8,205 bases of DNA from an uncultured Lachnospiraceae bacterium (GTDB lineage: Bacteria > Bacillota > Clostridia > Lachnospirales > Lachnospiraceae), in the NCBI GenBank assembly GCA_900554205.1, contig USGM01000126.1, positions 1 through 8,205 of the forward strand, written 5' to 3'. Below the pieces are notes generated by a model. The model was given only the letters and a program-made list of their open reading frames with translations, was not told the origin of the DNA and searched no databases. Shown here one piece after another: positions 1-6,381 of this stretch. The number at the start of each line of letters is the position of its first letter. Within the stretch, counting starts at the first letter, position 1. The position numbers were made by a program, and so were the translations under genes.

Positions 1-296
1 TAAATATATTTCTATTATGTTTAATCTCACGCTCTTCCATTAATCTCAAACACTCCGCTTCTGACATCACTCTTGGTACTATTTCAATTGCCAGGGGTGG
101 AACGGGGGGTGCTACAGCTAGTGCTGCTCTCAGCAACCTCGGCGCTGTCCCCAAGTCCGGCGGCACTATGACCGGCCCCCTCGTCGCTCAAACCAACACC
201 TCCTACACCACCGCCCAAATGCGCAATGTCATTATTTCCACTGCCGACCCAAGTGGTGGTAATAACGGTGATATTTGGCTGAAGTATGAGGCGTAA
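1..296 (+). CDS. Phage tail-fibre protein, C-terminal fragment
   Basis: The reading frame is open from the window edge (first full codon at position 3) to the TAA at 294-296, so the start lies upstream. The visible part of about 97 residues contains ISIARGGTGG followed by an alanine-rich stretch, NLGAVPKSGGTMTGPL and later YTTAQMRNVIIS. The ARGGTG...NLG...GGTMTGPL pattern is characteristic of side-tail-fibre and baseplate-fibre proteins of temperate phages, which act outside the virion in host attachment. The last residues are DIWLKYEA. The first 17 or so residues are hydrophobic and AT-rich, unlike the C-ending codons that follow, so a junction or frame error near the edge cannot be excluded. 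Its stop lies 13 bases before the next start, with a shared AAGGAGGTGA between them, indicating cotranscription. Confidence 0.8.
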   Translation, partial: NIFLLCLISRSSINLKHSASDITLGTISIARGGTGGATASAALSNLGAVPKSGGTMTGPLVAQTNTSYTTAQMRNVIISTADPSGGNNGDIWLKYEA

Positions 297-309
297 GGAG
301 GTGAAGTAA

Positions 310-1623
310 ATGGGAACTGTGACGAAAGTAAAGAAAGGACAAGTTCTAGATTATAAGTATACTGGGGGTGTGCAATCTGTCACGCTCCCAGTAGGAACCT
401 ATAGGTTGGAAGTATGGGGAGCAGAGGGTGGAACAGCTATAAATAACCATGGAGGGTATGGCGGTTATTCTGTCGGCACATTGACTCTAACAGATGAGTC
501 AACAGTTCTATACATTCAAGTTGGAGGCTACCCCGCCTCTGTTGGGGATGATAGAGTTGTAGTTCCTGGTGGCTATAACGGCGGTGGGAATGGATACAAT
601 AGATACTATAATGATACGGCCACATACGGGCAAGGCGGTGGCGGAGGAACTGATATCCGCATTGGTCAAGATAGTCTTTATGCCAGAGTAATTGTTGCTG
701 GCGGTGGCGGTGGTTCTGCCTCTAATGGTAATGAAAGAGCTAAAAAATATGGCGGCGGACTTGATGGTGGATGCGAAGCGTCTGCTTATCAAGCTCATCA
801 GACTCCTACAACTGGTTCAACCAGTGTTAATTTTGGTACTTTCGGTCAAGGTGGTGCTGCAACTACAGAAGGAAGCAACTATAAATATGGCTCCGGTGGT
901 GGCGGTGGTGGCTGGTATGGTGGTGCGGCCTCCAACAGATATTCTGATTCTGAGACAACTCTTAGAGATTATAATGGCGGTGGTTCCGGTTATGTATATA
1001 CCGCTGATACTGCTACTAACTACCCCTCCGGTTGTTTACTGAATTCCTCTTACTATCTCACCGATGCTCAGACCGTTGCTGGTAATACTTCTTTCCCTTC
1101 ACCCAATGGTGGCACAGAGACCGGTCATATAGGTAGCGGACATGCTCGTATCACGGTTTTGGCAGTTGAGTCGTCTATTAGTGCTTCGGTAAAAGTTGGC
1201 GGTCAATGGCATCAGGCAAATGAAATGTTTGTAAAAGTGAATGGTGTGTGGAAGGAATGTGTTGAAGCCTGGATGAAGGTGAATGGTGTGTGGAAGTCGC
1301 TGGCGGAGAGCACTCCAAGTACCCCTACTACCTATACTATCACTCTTGGTGCCAACGTTGGCGAAATTACTGCTAATGGGAAAACCCCTCAACAGAACAA
1401 ACTTTCTTACTATGTCTCAAAAGGAGATACTATTGTTGTTACCAGTACCACTTTCAACGCTAACCGTTACTCAATGGTCTTTAGTCATACCCCAGCAAAT
1501 GTTTCTTTCTCTAAGAAAACCAATAATGGTACTGGCACAAGGGCAACAACATCGGTTACTTTCACTATGCCCGCATCTGACCTTACTGTGGGATTCGCCC
1601 TGAAGTCTGGTGCAGGAGCCTAA
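310..1623 (+). CDS. Glycine-rich phage tail adhesin-like protein
   Basis: A 437-residue protein starting at an ATG 5 bases after a perfect AAGGAGGTGA. Residues about 14-285 form a glycine-rich domain with YTGGVQSVTLPVGTYRLEVW at the front, then GGYGGYSVG, VLYIQVGG, VIVAGGGGG and GGGGGGWYGG blocks. This pattern matches the ALK/LTK-type glycine-rich domain found in many phage and bacterial surface proteins. Residues 293-334 are three tandem 14-residue units with a K-V-x-G-x-W core. Residues about 340-432 look like a small beta-sandwich repeat ending TFTMPASDLTVGF, as in Flg_new_2/Big-like bacterial surface repeats. No signal peptide or membrane segment is seen. Position directly after a tail fibre suggests a receptor-binding tip or adhesin on the virion; that role is inferred. 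It could also be a decoration protein. Confidence 0.75.
   Translation: MGTVTKVKKGQVLDYKYTGGVQSVTLPVGTYRLEVWGAEGGTAINNHGGYGGYSVGTLTLTDESTVLYIQVGGYPASVGDDRVVVPGGYNGGGNGYNRYYNDTATYGQGGGGGTDIRIGQDSLYARVIVAGGGGGSASNGNERAKKYGGGLDGGCEASAYQAHQTPTTGSTSVNFGTFGQGGAATTEGSNYKYGSGGGGGGWYGGAASNRYSDSETTLRDYNGGGSGYVYTADTATNYPSGCLLNSSYYLTDAQTVAGNTSFPSPNGGTETGHIGSGHARITVLAVESSISASVKVGGQWHQANEMFVKVNGVWKECVEAWMKVNGVWKSLAESTPSTPTTYTITLGANVGEITANGKTPQQNKLSYYVSKGDTIVVTSTTFNANRYSMVFSHTPANVSFSKKTNNGTGTRATTSVTFTMPASDLTVGFALKSGAGA
1186..1311 (+). repeat. Three tandem 14-residue repeats in the adhesin
   Basis: Residues 293-306, 307-320 and 321-334 of the adhesin align as SVKVGGQWHQANEM, FVKVNGVWKECVEA and WMKVNGVWKSLAES. 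The last two units share an identical 18-base stretch (1237-1254 and 1279-1296), exactly 42 bases apart. The near-identity suggests recent duplication or slippage. KVNGVWK units are common linkers near the C-terminus of phage tail proteins. Confidence 0.85.
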
Positions 1624-1640
1624 TATAAAGGAGTGATTAT

Positions 1641-1754
1641 ATGAATTTTTTCAACAACCTCTTCAAAAAGAAGAAGCCTCCTGTATCTAAGCCCATCAAG
1701 CGCCCGCCTGATGCAGAGCTTCCTCCTGACCCAAACAAACCCGTAAAGAAATAA
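1641..1754 (+). CDS. Lys/Pro-rich phage miniprotein, 37 aa
   Basis: This small reading frame starts at an ATG 7 bases after AAGGAG (1628-1633) and fits between the adhesin and the next gene with no overlap. The product begins MNFFNNLFKKKKPPVSKP and continues as a proline- and lysine-rich tail ending NKPVKK. The amphipathic aromatic N-terminus followed by a basic stretch could associate with a membrane or with another structural protein. I do not recognise a family. The good ribosome binding site and operon position support its being expressed; nothing visible gives a function. Confidence 0.6.
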   Translation: MNFFNNLFKKKKPPVSKPIKRPPDAELPPDPNKPVKK

Positions 1755-1774
1755 CTTCCCTAGGAGGTACTACC

Positions 1775-2071
1775 ATGAAAACCACTACCGAAATCATCAA
1801 CGCTTACGCTCACGGCGAACTTACTCTCTCTGAATGCAACGCCAAACTCGCTGCAATGGGCTCTTCTCTCATGCTCGACCCTAACCGCAACAAACTGACT
1901 CCTGAAATGGCTGCTCAGGGTTATTGCTATCTCGATACCGGTACCGGCTCTCTGGATGTGGTTCAGGTTAAGAACGGTCGCCTCGTCGATAATGACATGG
2001 GCGAGATGGCTGCCTTTGTCCTCATGGACGGCAAGTGGCACGAAGTCAAGGGCAAGAAGGTCATCTTCTAA
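1775..2071 (+). CDS. Conserved small phage protein of unknown function, 98 aa
   Basis: Starts at an ATG after TAGGAGGT (1761-1768). The N-terminus (EIINAYAHGELTLSECNAKL) looks like a short helical segment in which a residue class alternates as in many small clostridial phage proteins. The second half contains LDTGTGSLDVVQVKNGRLVD and ends in a short beta-rich tail, WHEVKGKKVIF. From memory, proteins with a TLxExNxKL head and an LDTGTGSLDKVxVxxGxL core recur in Firmicutes prophages between tail and lysis genes. No catalytic motif, signal peptide or membrane segment is seen. It is the last gene before a strong terminator, so it closes the tail transcript unless antitermination operates. Confidence 0.7.
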   Translation: MKTTTEIINAYAHGELTLSECNAKLAAMGSSLMLDPNRNKLTPEMAAQGYCYLDTGTGSLDVVQVKNGRLVDNDMGEMAAFVLMDGKWHEVKGKKVIF

Positions 2072-2080
2072 TAACGAGAG

Positions 2081-2110
2081 AAAAGCCGTGCCCAGTCGGG
2101 CACGGCTTTT
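2081..2110. terminator. Bidirectional intrinsic terminator
   Basis: A perfect 13-bp stem (2081-2093 with 2098-2110) with a four-base AGTC loop, beginning AAAAGCCGTGCCC and ending in GGCTTTT. The A-run and T-run at its two ends let it work in both directions. It sits between the stop at 2071 and the minus-strand stop at 2112, so it ends both converging transcripts. Confidence 0.93.
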
Positions 2111-2111
2111 C

Positions 2112-3128
2112 TTACTCTACATCTTCCGGTAGGAGAACGCTCCAGCCGCCCATGGTCGTTGCTGGTTCCCCATTCTTGGTTTTACGGCCCTTAACTCTGC
2201 CAAGCATTCGACGTATGTATTTTACATTAGATGGAGTTGGTTCTCGGTCAAAATGCTTTTCGCAGTTGTTCCTGATCCACTTTGACAAATCGGATGCTGA
2301 GATAAGCTCTCCGTCCGGAGATCTTAACACGGCGGGCTCTCCTCGTCTTGTAACTGGCTTATAATTGCAGTCAAAATACGTTGTATAGTAGTCAGTCACA
2401 GCGCGTGGACCATGTCCTGTTTCTGCCTTGATCTGGTAATATGCTTCGCGTTTGCTGGCACGGTTTTTCTCGTAGGCTTTCTTCCGACTTGCCGCCCTCA
2501 TTCGTTTTATGTACGGTTGGCGAATGGCTTCATAAGCGTCTAGCAAATCGCCTCGCAGAGGTGGCCCGTAGGTGGAGTGCAGCCCGAACTCATCTTCCCA
2601 GCCCTCTAAGTACCAGCCGCAATAGCTTTTGGGCATAAATAAATAATTCGGATATCGGCTACTCCCAAGATAAGAACGTTTGAGTCTATAAAATGCTTTG
2701 GCGATTGCTTGGCCGTTGCTTTCAGTGGGTTCTTTGTCAAACTTTTCCGCGTTCTCTTGGGCCCACTTTGGCATGCCGCTTACTTGGACCTTCTCTCCTT
2801 GCGGAGAACAGATATACCACGTTCTTCCACTGTTCTGGCCGATAGCGACCCAGGTGTCGTGTTTCTTCGCGGCAACGGCGGCGTTATCAGGTGCGCCAAA
2901 CTTATCTATCATTTCTTGCTTGGCTTTTTTGCGGGCGGCGGACGCTTCTTTTTTGGTGCGAAATCCTTCTACTCCCCAGAACACACCTTGTACGACAACA
3001 CCGGCAAAATAGGTGCCGTCGGAGCACAGACGGATGCCTTTCATGTTGGTTTTTTCACTGTCGTGAGGATATGATTTTCGAAGACGTAAATCGGGATTTA
3101 CTTCAGATAGTTGCTTATCTTTTGTCAT
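2112..3128 (-). CDS. AP2-like/NUMOD-like DNA-binding moron protein
   Basis: A 338-residue protein transcribed against the late genes. Its ATG follows GGAGGGG on the minus strand. Residues about 29-78 (MKGIRLCSDGTYFAG...FRTKKEASAARKKAKQEM) have the shape of an AP2-type DNA-binding domain: G-x-R, a short three-stranded sheet, then F-x-T-x-x-E-A-x-x-A and a helix. Two related modules follow. Module one is about residues 104-175, with CSPQGEKVQVSGMPKWAQEN, EKFDKEPTESN and later GWYLEG. Module two is about residues 266-332, with RSPDGELISASDLSKWIRNN, KHFDREPTPSN and GGWSVLL. They resemble the NUMOD-type modules that accompany homing endonucleases, but no HNH or GIY-YIG nuclease motif is present. 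A basic stretch (about 208-228) links them. It is likely a nuclease-less DNA-binding relic or regulator; the function is inferred. Confidence 0.65.
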   Translation of the reverse strand: MTKDKQLSEVNPDLRLRKSYPHDSEKTNMKGIRLCSDGTYFAGVVVQGVFWGVEGFRTKKEASAARKKAKQEMIDKFGAPDNAAVAAKKHDTWVAIGQNSGRTWYICSPQGEKVQVSGMPKWAQENAEKFDKEPTESNGQAIAKAFYRLKRSYLGSSRYPNYLFMPKSYCGWYLEGWEDEFGLHSTYGPPLRGDLLDAYEAIRQPYIKRMRAASRKKAYEKNRASKREAYYQIKAETGHGPRAVTDYYTTYFDCNYKPVTRRGEPAVLRSPDGELISASDLSKWIRNNCEKHFDREPTPSNVKYIRRMLGRVKGRKTKNGEPATTMGGWSVLLPEDVE

Positions 3129-3174
3129 AGCCCCTCCATATCATCTTTTGTCTGGGGTTTCCATTGCGCTATCT

Positions 3175-3203
3175 ATCATACAACAAATTTCATTGATTGC
3201 CAA
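3175..3203 (-). promoter_or_regulatory. Sigma-70-type promoter for the minus-strand moron
   Basis: Read on the minus strand, TTGGCA (3198-3203) is followed after exactly 17 bases by TATGAT (3175-3180), close to the TTGACA/TATAAT consensus. It lies about 50 bases before the ATG of the 2112-3128 gene, so that gene can be expressed independently of the phage late programme, as expected of a moron active in lysogens. Confidence 0.8.
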
Positions 3204-3210
3204 CAAAAAT

Positions 3211-3235
3211 AGGGGCGGCCGTTTTGGCCGCCCCT
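3211..3235. terminator. GC-rich hairpin, probable terminator or insulator
   Basis: A perfect 10-bp stem, AGGGGCGGCC (3211-3220) and its complement (3226-3235), with a GTTTT loop. On the minus strand it is followed by TATTTTTGTT, a usable T-run, so it would stop leftward transcription just before the moron promoter. On the plus strand the T-run is short (TTTC), so termination there is weaker. It may instead be a leader hairpin of the gene starting at 3260. Confidence 0.65.
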
Positions 3236-3259
3236 TTCAGCATTTTTATGGAGAACTTT

Positions 3260-4132
3260 ATGATCAAAAGCAATAGTATCCCTCTCTCCCAGTGCCGCCT
3301 TGAGATCATCGATAACCGGGCCCAAAAGCTGGACATGCGGGTGCTGTGGCAGAAGTATGGCGGTAGCAACAAAGTCCTAATGAATGGACCATTCTTCTCT
3401 TTCCAAACCTATCTGCCTACGGTCCACATGAAGATCCATGGCAAGGTTATCAACCAGCCGAACTACGGCGAGTGGGGCATTGCCTGGAACGACGGCGAGG
3501 CTCCGGTCTGGACGAAGCTCCCGGCTCCGCAGTACCAGAATTACTTTACCAACACCGTTGTGATCCCCGATGGCAACATGCGGAAGGACCTCAGCAGTCA
3601 TCTGGACGCTGACGGCACCAAAGCGAAGCCCCGCTACACTAGTCGTCCTGCCTTTGGGTTCAAAGGCGACAACTTCATGACCTATGTCGGCACCTCCGGG
3701 CTGAGTCTCTGGGGCCTCCAGAAGCTCTTGTACAACTCCGGGTGGAAGTATGCCCTGGTGGGTGACGGAGGCGGCTCTACGGCCTACCGAGACGCCAAGA
3801 CGGAGCATTACACTAGCCGGAAGATCCCTTACTGGATTCTCATCACCGTTGAAGACGATGATGCTAAGGAGACACCTGAGATTAGCAAGGACGTTTGCCC
3901 CTATAAGGAGCCGACGACTTTGCTGCGGCAAGGCAGCCGTGGTGATGGCGTCAAATGGATGCAGTGGTATCTGCGGAGACTTGTTACCGGGGCGTTGGCT
4001 GTGGACGGCATCTTTGGGAAAGCCAGTAAGGTGGCGATGGAGCAGTTCCAGAGAGCACATAAACTGGATGTCGATGGCATCCTTGGGCCCGCTTCCCGCG
4101 CAGCGCTGAAGAAGGCATATTCGGAGAAGTAA
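3260..4132 (+). CDS. Phosphodiester-glycosidase-like cell-wall enzyme with PG-binding domain
   Basis: The start at 3260 is chosen because GGAG (3250-3253) sits 6 bases upstream; the longer option from 3197 would translate through the 3211-3235 hairpin. The product has 290 residues. Residues about 10-197 carry the signature of the NAGPA-type phosphodiester glycosidase family: MNGPFF at 41-46, RPAFGFKGD at 129-137, GLSLWGLQKLL at 147-157 and GDGGGST at 168-174, matching the family's N-G-x-F, R-P-A-x-G and D-G-G-G-S motifs. Residues 221-286 form a PG_binding_1 domain (LLRQGSRGDGVKWMQWYL, DGIFGKAS, FQRAHKL, DGILGPASRAAL). No signal peptide is seen. It probably acts on host wall glycans or glycopolymers during lysis. 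The exact bond cut is unknown; it is an unusual lysin architecture. Confidence 0.75.
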   Translation: MIKSNSIPLSQCRLEIIDNRAQKLDMRVLWQKYGGSNKVLMNGPFFSFQTYLPTVHMKIHGKVINQPNYGEWGIAWNDGEAPVWTKLPAPQYQNYFTNTVVIPDGNMRKDLSSHLDADGTKAKPRYTSRPAFGFKGDNFMTYVGTSGLSLWGLQKLLYNSGWKYALVGDGGGSTAYRDAKTEHYTSRKIPYWILITVEDDDAKETPEISKDVCPYKEPTTLLRQGSRGDGVKWMQWYLRRLVTGALAVDGIFGKASKVAMEQFQRAHKLDVDGILGPASRAALKKAYSEK

Positions 4133-4135
4133 AAT

Positions 4136-4166
4136 AGGGCGGCACTTTCGTGCTGCCCTTCCTTTT
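4136..4166 (+). terminator. Intrinsic terminator after the glycosidase-like gene
   Basis: The stem AGGGCGGCAC (4136-4145) pairs with GTGCTGCCCT (4150-4159) with one G-U pair and a TTTC loop, followed by TTCCTTTT. It begins 3 bases after the preceding stop codon. Confidence 0.87.
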
Positions 4167-4194
4167 GTCACACAGTGCGGGGAGCTGTGTGACA
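4166..4194. repeat. 10-bp perfect inverted repeat
   Basis: TGTCACACAG (4166-4175) and CTGTGTGACA (4185-4194) are separated by 9 bases. There is no T-run after the right arm, so it is not a typical terminator. It could be a protein-binding site or an RNA hairpin in the leader of the 4284 gene. Confidence 0.7.
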
Positions 4195-4209
4195 GATCAG
4201 AATAATCGT

Positions 4210-4239
4210 CCTGATGCCGGTGATTATATACCGGTCAGG
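4210..4239. repeat. Interrupted inverted repeat in the leader of the membrane protein gene
   Basis: CCTG (4210-4213) and CCGGT (4217-4221) are mirrored by ACCGG (4230-4234) and CAGG (4236-4239) around an AT-rich centre, GATTATAT. With the preceding palindrome it fills the 150-base gap before the 4284 gene. No convincing -35/-10 pair was found in this gap. Confidence 0.55.
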
Positions 4240-4283
4240 TAGGATTTGTCAATCCCAAAATGTGGATTCCGAAAGGAGGAGTC

Positions 4284-4514
4284 ATGAAAAAGAATAGCAA
4301 GATGCCAAAGAGAGATTTTATGAAGCTGGTTCTCCTCCTGGCATTCATTCAGATCACCGTTTTTACCGTTTGGCAGATGGTGGTCTTTTCCATTGCTGGC
4401 AATGAGGCCAGTACGCTGATTCAGTGGTTCTTTACCCTGTGGGGTGTTGAGGTTGGCTTGCTGATGCTAAAGAAGATCCTTGGCATCAAGCGGGGCGAGG
4501 GGGATCTGGAATGA
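4284..4514 (+). CDS. Two-helix membrane protein, holin candidate
   Basis: The ATG at 4284 follows AAAGGAGG (4272-4279) and is preferred over an in-frame upstream ATG at 4260 with no ribosome binding site. The 76-residue product has a basic N-terminus (MKKNSKMPKRDF), a hydrophobic segment at about 13-37, a short polar turn (GNEAST) and a second hydrophobic segment at about 46-63, ending in KKILGIKRGEGDLE. This size and topology fit a small class II-like holin, and its stop overlaps the start of the CHAP endolysin by ATGA, giving tight translational coupling. I do not recognise a named family, and a second holin-like gene lies at 6441, so which one makes the lethal pore is unresolved. Confidence 0.65.
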   Translation: MKKNSKMPKRDFMKLVLLLAFIQITVFTVWQMVVFSIAGNEASTLIQWFFTLWGVEVGLLMLKKILGIKRGEGDLE

Positions 4515-5230
4515 GCTGTACGGTGCAAAACGTCCTCGCCGTTGCCGCCGCTGAGGTCGGGACTATGGAGTCCCCGGCCAATAGCAACAATGTGAAGTAC
4601 AACACCTGGTACTATGGGCGGGCTGTGAGCGGCGCCAGATATAGCTGGTGTGTGACCTTCGTTCAATGGGTGCTCAGCCAGTGCGGCGGCTCTAAGCTGC
4701 TGAACGGCGGTAAGAAGACCGCTTCCTGTTCTGTGCTGGCAGACTACGCGAAAAAGAAAAACCAGTGGGTCACCGGCAACTATCAGCCCGGCGACCTTGT
4801 TTTTATGAACTTCAGTAACACGACAGCCACACAACATATTGGCATCGTGGAATGTGTGAAAGGCGGATACGTCTACACCATCGAGGGCAATACCTCCAGT
4901 GGCGACGCTGGTTCTCAGTCCAACGGCGGTATGGTCGCCCGGCGTCAGCGGGCACTGAAGTACATTGTCGGCGGCTATCGGCCGAAGTATGAGTTGGAGG
5001 TGCCTCGGACGCCTGTAACGGTCACCTGCTATCTGGTGAAGGCTGGGTCTATTGGCACGCATGTGAAAGCGTTACAGCACCTATTGAACGTCAACGGTGG
5101 CGCTGATTTGATCGTGGATGGTGAGTGTGGTGCTAAGACGGTGTCCGCTATCGCAAAGTTCCAGAAAGCAAACCATCTGACGGCTGACGGGGTGGCTGGG
5201 AAGGATACCTGGACAGCTCTGTTGAAGTGA
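4511..5230 (+). CDS. CHAP-domain endolysin with PG-binding domain
   Basis: A 239-residue protein that overlaps the upstream membrane protein by four bases. Residues about 5-150 are a CHAP amidase/endopeptidase domain: the catalytic cysteine is Cys47 in SWCVTFVQW, the histidine His109 in QHIGIV, and the acidic/polar partners Glu125 and Asn127 in IEGNT; QPGDLVF at 92-98 is the usual strand preceding the histidine. Residues about 176-238 are a PG_binding_1 domain (VKAGSIGTHVKALQHLL, VDGECGAKTVSAIAKFQ, DGVAGKDTWTALL). It lacks a signal peptide, as expected of an endolysin released through a holin. It cleaves peptide bonds or the amide link of host peptidoglycan at the end of the lytic cycle; which bond cannot be told from sequence. 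Confidence 0.9.
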   Translation: MSCTVQNVLAVAAAEVGTMESPANSNNVKYNTWYYGRAVSGARYSWCVTFVQWVLSQCGGSKLLNGGKKTASCSVLADYAKKKNQWVTGNYQPGDLVFMNFSNTTATQHIGIVECVKGGYVYTIEGNTSSGDAGSQSNGGMVARRQRALKYIVGGYRPKYELEVPRTPVTVTCYLVKAGSIGTHVKALQHLLNVNGGADLIVDGECGAKTVSAIAKFQKANHLTADGVAGKDTWTALLK

Positions 5231-5240
5231 CCATTGCCGC

Positions 5241-5268
5241 TTGACAAACATAGAATTTCCTGTATAAT
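5241..5268 (+). promoter_or_regulatory. Consensus sigma-70 promoter of the NTase/HTH cassette
   Basis: TTGACA (5241-5246) and TATAAT (5263-5268) match the vegetative consensus at all twelve positions, with a 16-base spacer. The promoter lies 11 bases after the endolysin stop and about 40 bases before the GTG start at 5309, so the cassette has its own strong, housekeeping-sigma expression. Confidence 0.92.
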
Positions 5269-5291
5269 AATATTTGAATAATACTATTATA
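5263..5291. promoter_or_regulatory. Palindromic operator candidate overlapping the -10 box
   Basis: TATAATAATATT (5263-5274) and AATACTATTATA (5280-5291) form a 12-bp inverted repeat with one mismatch and a 5-base spacer. It covers the -10 box and the transcription start region, where a repressor would block initiation. The downstream HTH protein is the obvious candidate binder. The sequence is AT-rich, so part of the symmetry could be chance. Confidence 0.55.
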
Positions 5292-5308
5292 TAAAAGGAG
5301 AAATTCTC

Positions 5309-5848
5309 GTGTTGGAATTTGGCAGGGCAGAAGTTCTGGAACGGTTGAAGCGTGTTGACGCGGACGCCGCTCTGGAATTTGATGATGGTGAGCAGTGGCG
5401 TGTTGTGATTGTTGGCGGCGGCGCCTTGATCCTATTGGAGTGCATCTCTCGTGCCACGCATGATGTGGACGTCCTGAACGCTCCATCCATCCTCACAGAT
5501 TTGATGGCCCGTTACGACATGAACACTCGGGTTAAGACCTACATCAATAATTTCCCGTACAACTATGAAGACCGGTTAGTTCCTGTTGATATCCAGACGG
5601 AAAAACTCAAATACTACACAGCGTCGTTAGAGGATATCGTGATCGCCAAGTTATGCTCTTATCGTCCGCAGGATGAAGAGGATGTGACCAGCCCCGATGT
5701 CTTAAAACTGATCGACTGGGATTTGCTCGACAAATTAGCCAACGATGAGTCGGAGCTTCGATCTGCGGCGCTAAACGACCACAGCTATAACGATTTCAAA
5801 ATCACCTACAATGAGTATCGAAGGAGGTATGGCCCATGCGGCAACTGA
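5309..5848 (+). CDS. DUF6036-type nucleotidyltransferase, putative toxin or defence effector
   Basis: Starts at a GTG 8 bases after AAGGAG (5295-5300); no ATG fits. The 179-residue product has the DNA polymerase-beta-like nucleotidyltransferase core: VVIVGGGALILLE (32-44) followed by THDVDVL (50-56), with Asp52 and Asp54 as the metal-binding pair, and a later ASLEDIVIAKLCSYRPQDEEDV stretch (105-126) with Lys114, Arg119 and acidic residues as in DUF6036/AbiEii-like proteins. Relatives transfer nucleotides to tRNA or protein and serve as toxins in AbiE-type and MNT-type systems. It is followed by, and overlaps by 13 bases, a gene for an HTH protein. It has its own promoter and terminator, which marks an accessory cassette inserted between lysis genes. 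The family is supported; toxicity and substrate are inferred. Confidence 0.78.
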   Translation: MLEFGRAEVLERLKRVDADAALEFDDGEQWRVVIVGGGALILLECISRATHDVDVLNAPSILTDLMARYDMNTRVKTYINNFPYNYEDRLVPVDIQTEKLKYYTASLEDIVIAKLCSYRPQDEEDVTSPDVLKLIDWDLLDKLANDESELRSAALNDHSYNDFKITYNEYRRRYGPCGN

Positions 5849-6381
5849 CCCTGGCTGGGTTTCTGAAACGATATACGGTCGCATTATCCAAGTCTCCGAA
5901 GGGTGGCTTCTATCGTTGGGCTGCGGAGGCATCGGAATCGAACGCAAGATTGCGGGCTCCCTTGCTGCTATATGCGGCGTGTGAAGACAAGGTGGACGTC
6001 CTGTTAAAGGCTACTAAGTCGCTCAGCTTGAGGGATGAGTATCTGCTGGTGCTACGAGATCGGTCTCCAGAACAATTGCTGGAAGCTCTGGTCGCAGATG
6101 ACCCTTCCCTTCCGGACGAGTATCGTAAGGTGTGGCAAAGCTATGTATCCGAAAAGAACACCGGGCAACGGGACGCCCATACCAAATCCTTGATGCGGGC
6201 GAGAGTGGTGAAGCTCCAGAAACAAACTGGAATCAGCACTTATCGTGTGTATCACGATTTAAGACTGAATGGCGGGAATGTGAATGCGTGGCTCAAAACG
6301 GGCGACTGCAACAAGGTCAGTTTGACCACCGCCCGAAAAGTTGTTGAATATATGAACGACCAAGCACGGTTGTTCCAATGA
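5836..6381 (+). CDS. HTH protein paired with the nucleotidyltransferase
   Basis: The ATG at 5836 is preceded by AAGGAGGT (5821-5828) inside the end of the nucleotidyltransferase gene, and the two frames overlap by 13 bases, implying translational coupling. The 181-residue product has a helical N-terminal region (about 5-118) without a family I recognise, then a C-terminal helix-turn-helix of XRE-like appearance at about 123-175: VVKLQKQTGISTYRVYHDL, a G-N-V-N-A-W-L recognition helix segment and VSLTTARKVVEYM. A C-terminal HTH with an N-terminal helical domain suggests an antitoxin/repressor that binds the partner with one end and DNA with the other. In AbiE operons the antitoxin gene normally comes first; here the order is reversed. 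The role is inferred. Confidence 0.7.
   Translation: MRQLTLAGFLKRYTVALSKSPKGGFYRWAAEASESNARLRAPLLLYAACEDKVDVLLKATKSLSLRDEYLLVLRDRSPEQLLEALVADDPSLPDEYRKVWQSYVSEKNTGQRDAHTKSLMRARVVKLQKQTGISTYRVYHDLRLNGGNVNAWLKTGDCNKVSLTTARKVVEYMNDQARLFQ

Noticed and set aside
104..109. Six-G run in the tail-fibre gene as a phase-variation switch
   Set aside because: The run is short and the canonical motif reads through in frame; there is no second frame that would give a sensible product.
692..1042. 116-codon frame inside the adhesin gene
   Set aside because: Leu/Val/Pro-rich shadow of glycine-codon runs in another frame, without a ribosome binding site.
3197..3259. Longer start for the glycosidase-like gene at an ATG at 3197
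   Set aside because: It has no ribosome binding site and translates through the GC hairpin; GGAG placed 6 bases before 3260 gives a better start.
3377..4171. 264-codon minus-strand frame opposite the glycosidase-like gene
   Set aside because: Shadow frame: no recognised motifs, no ribosome binding site, and the plus strand encodes clear conserved domains.
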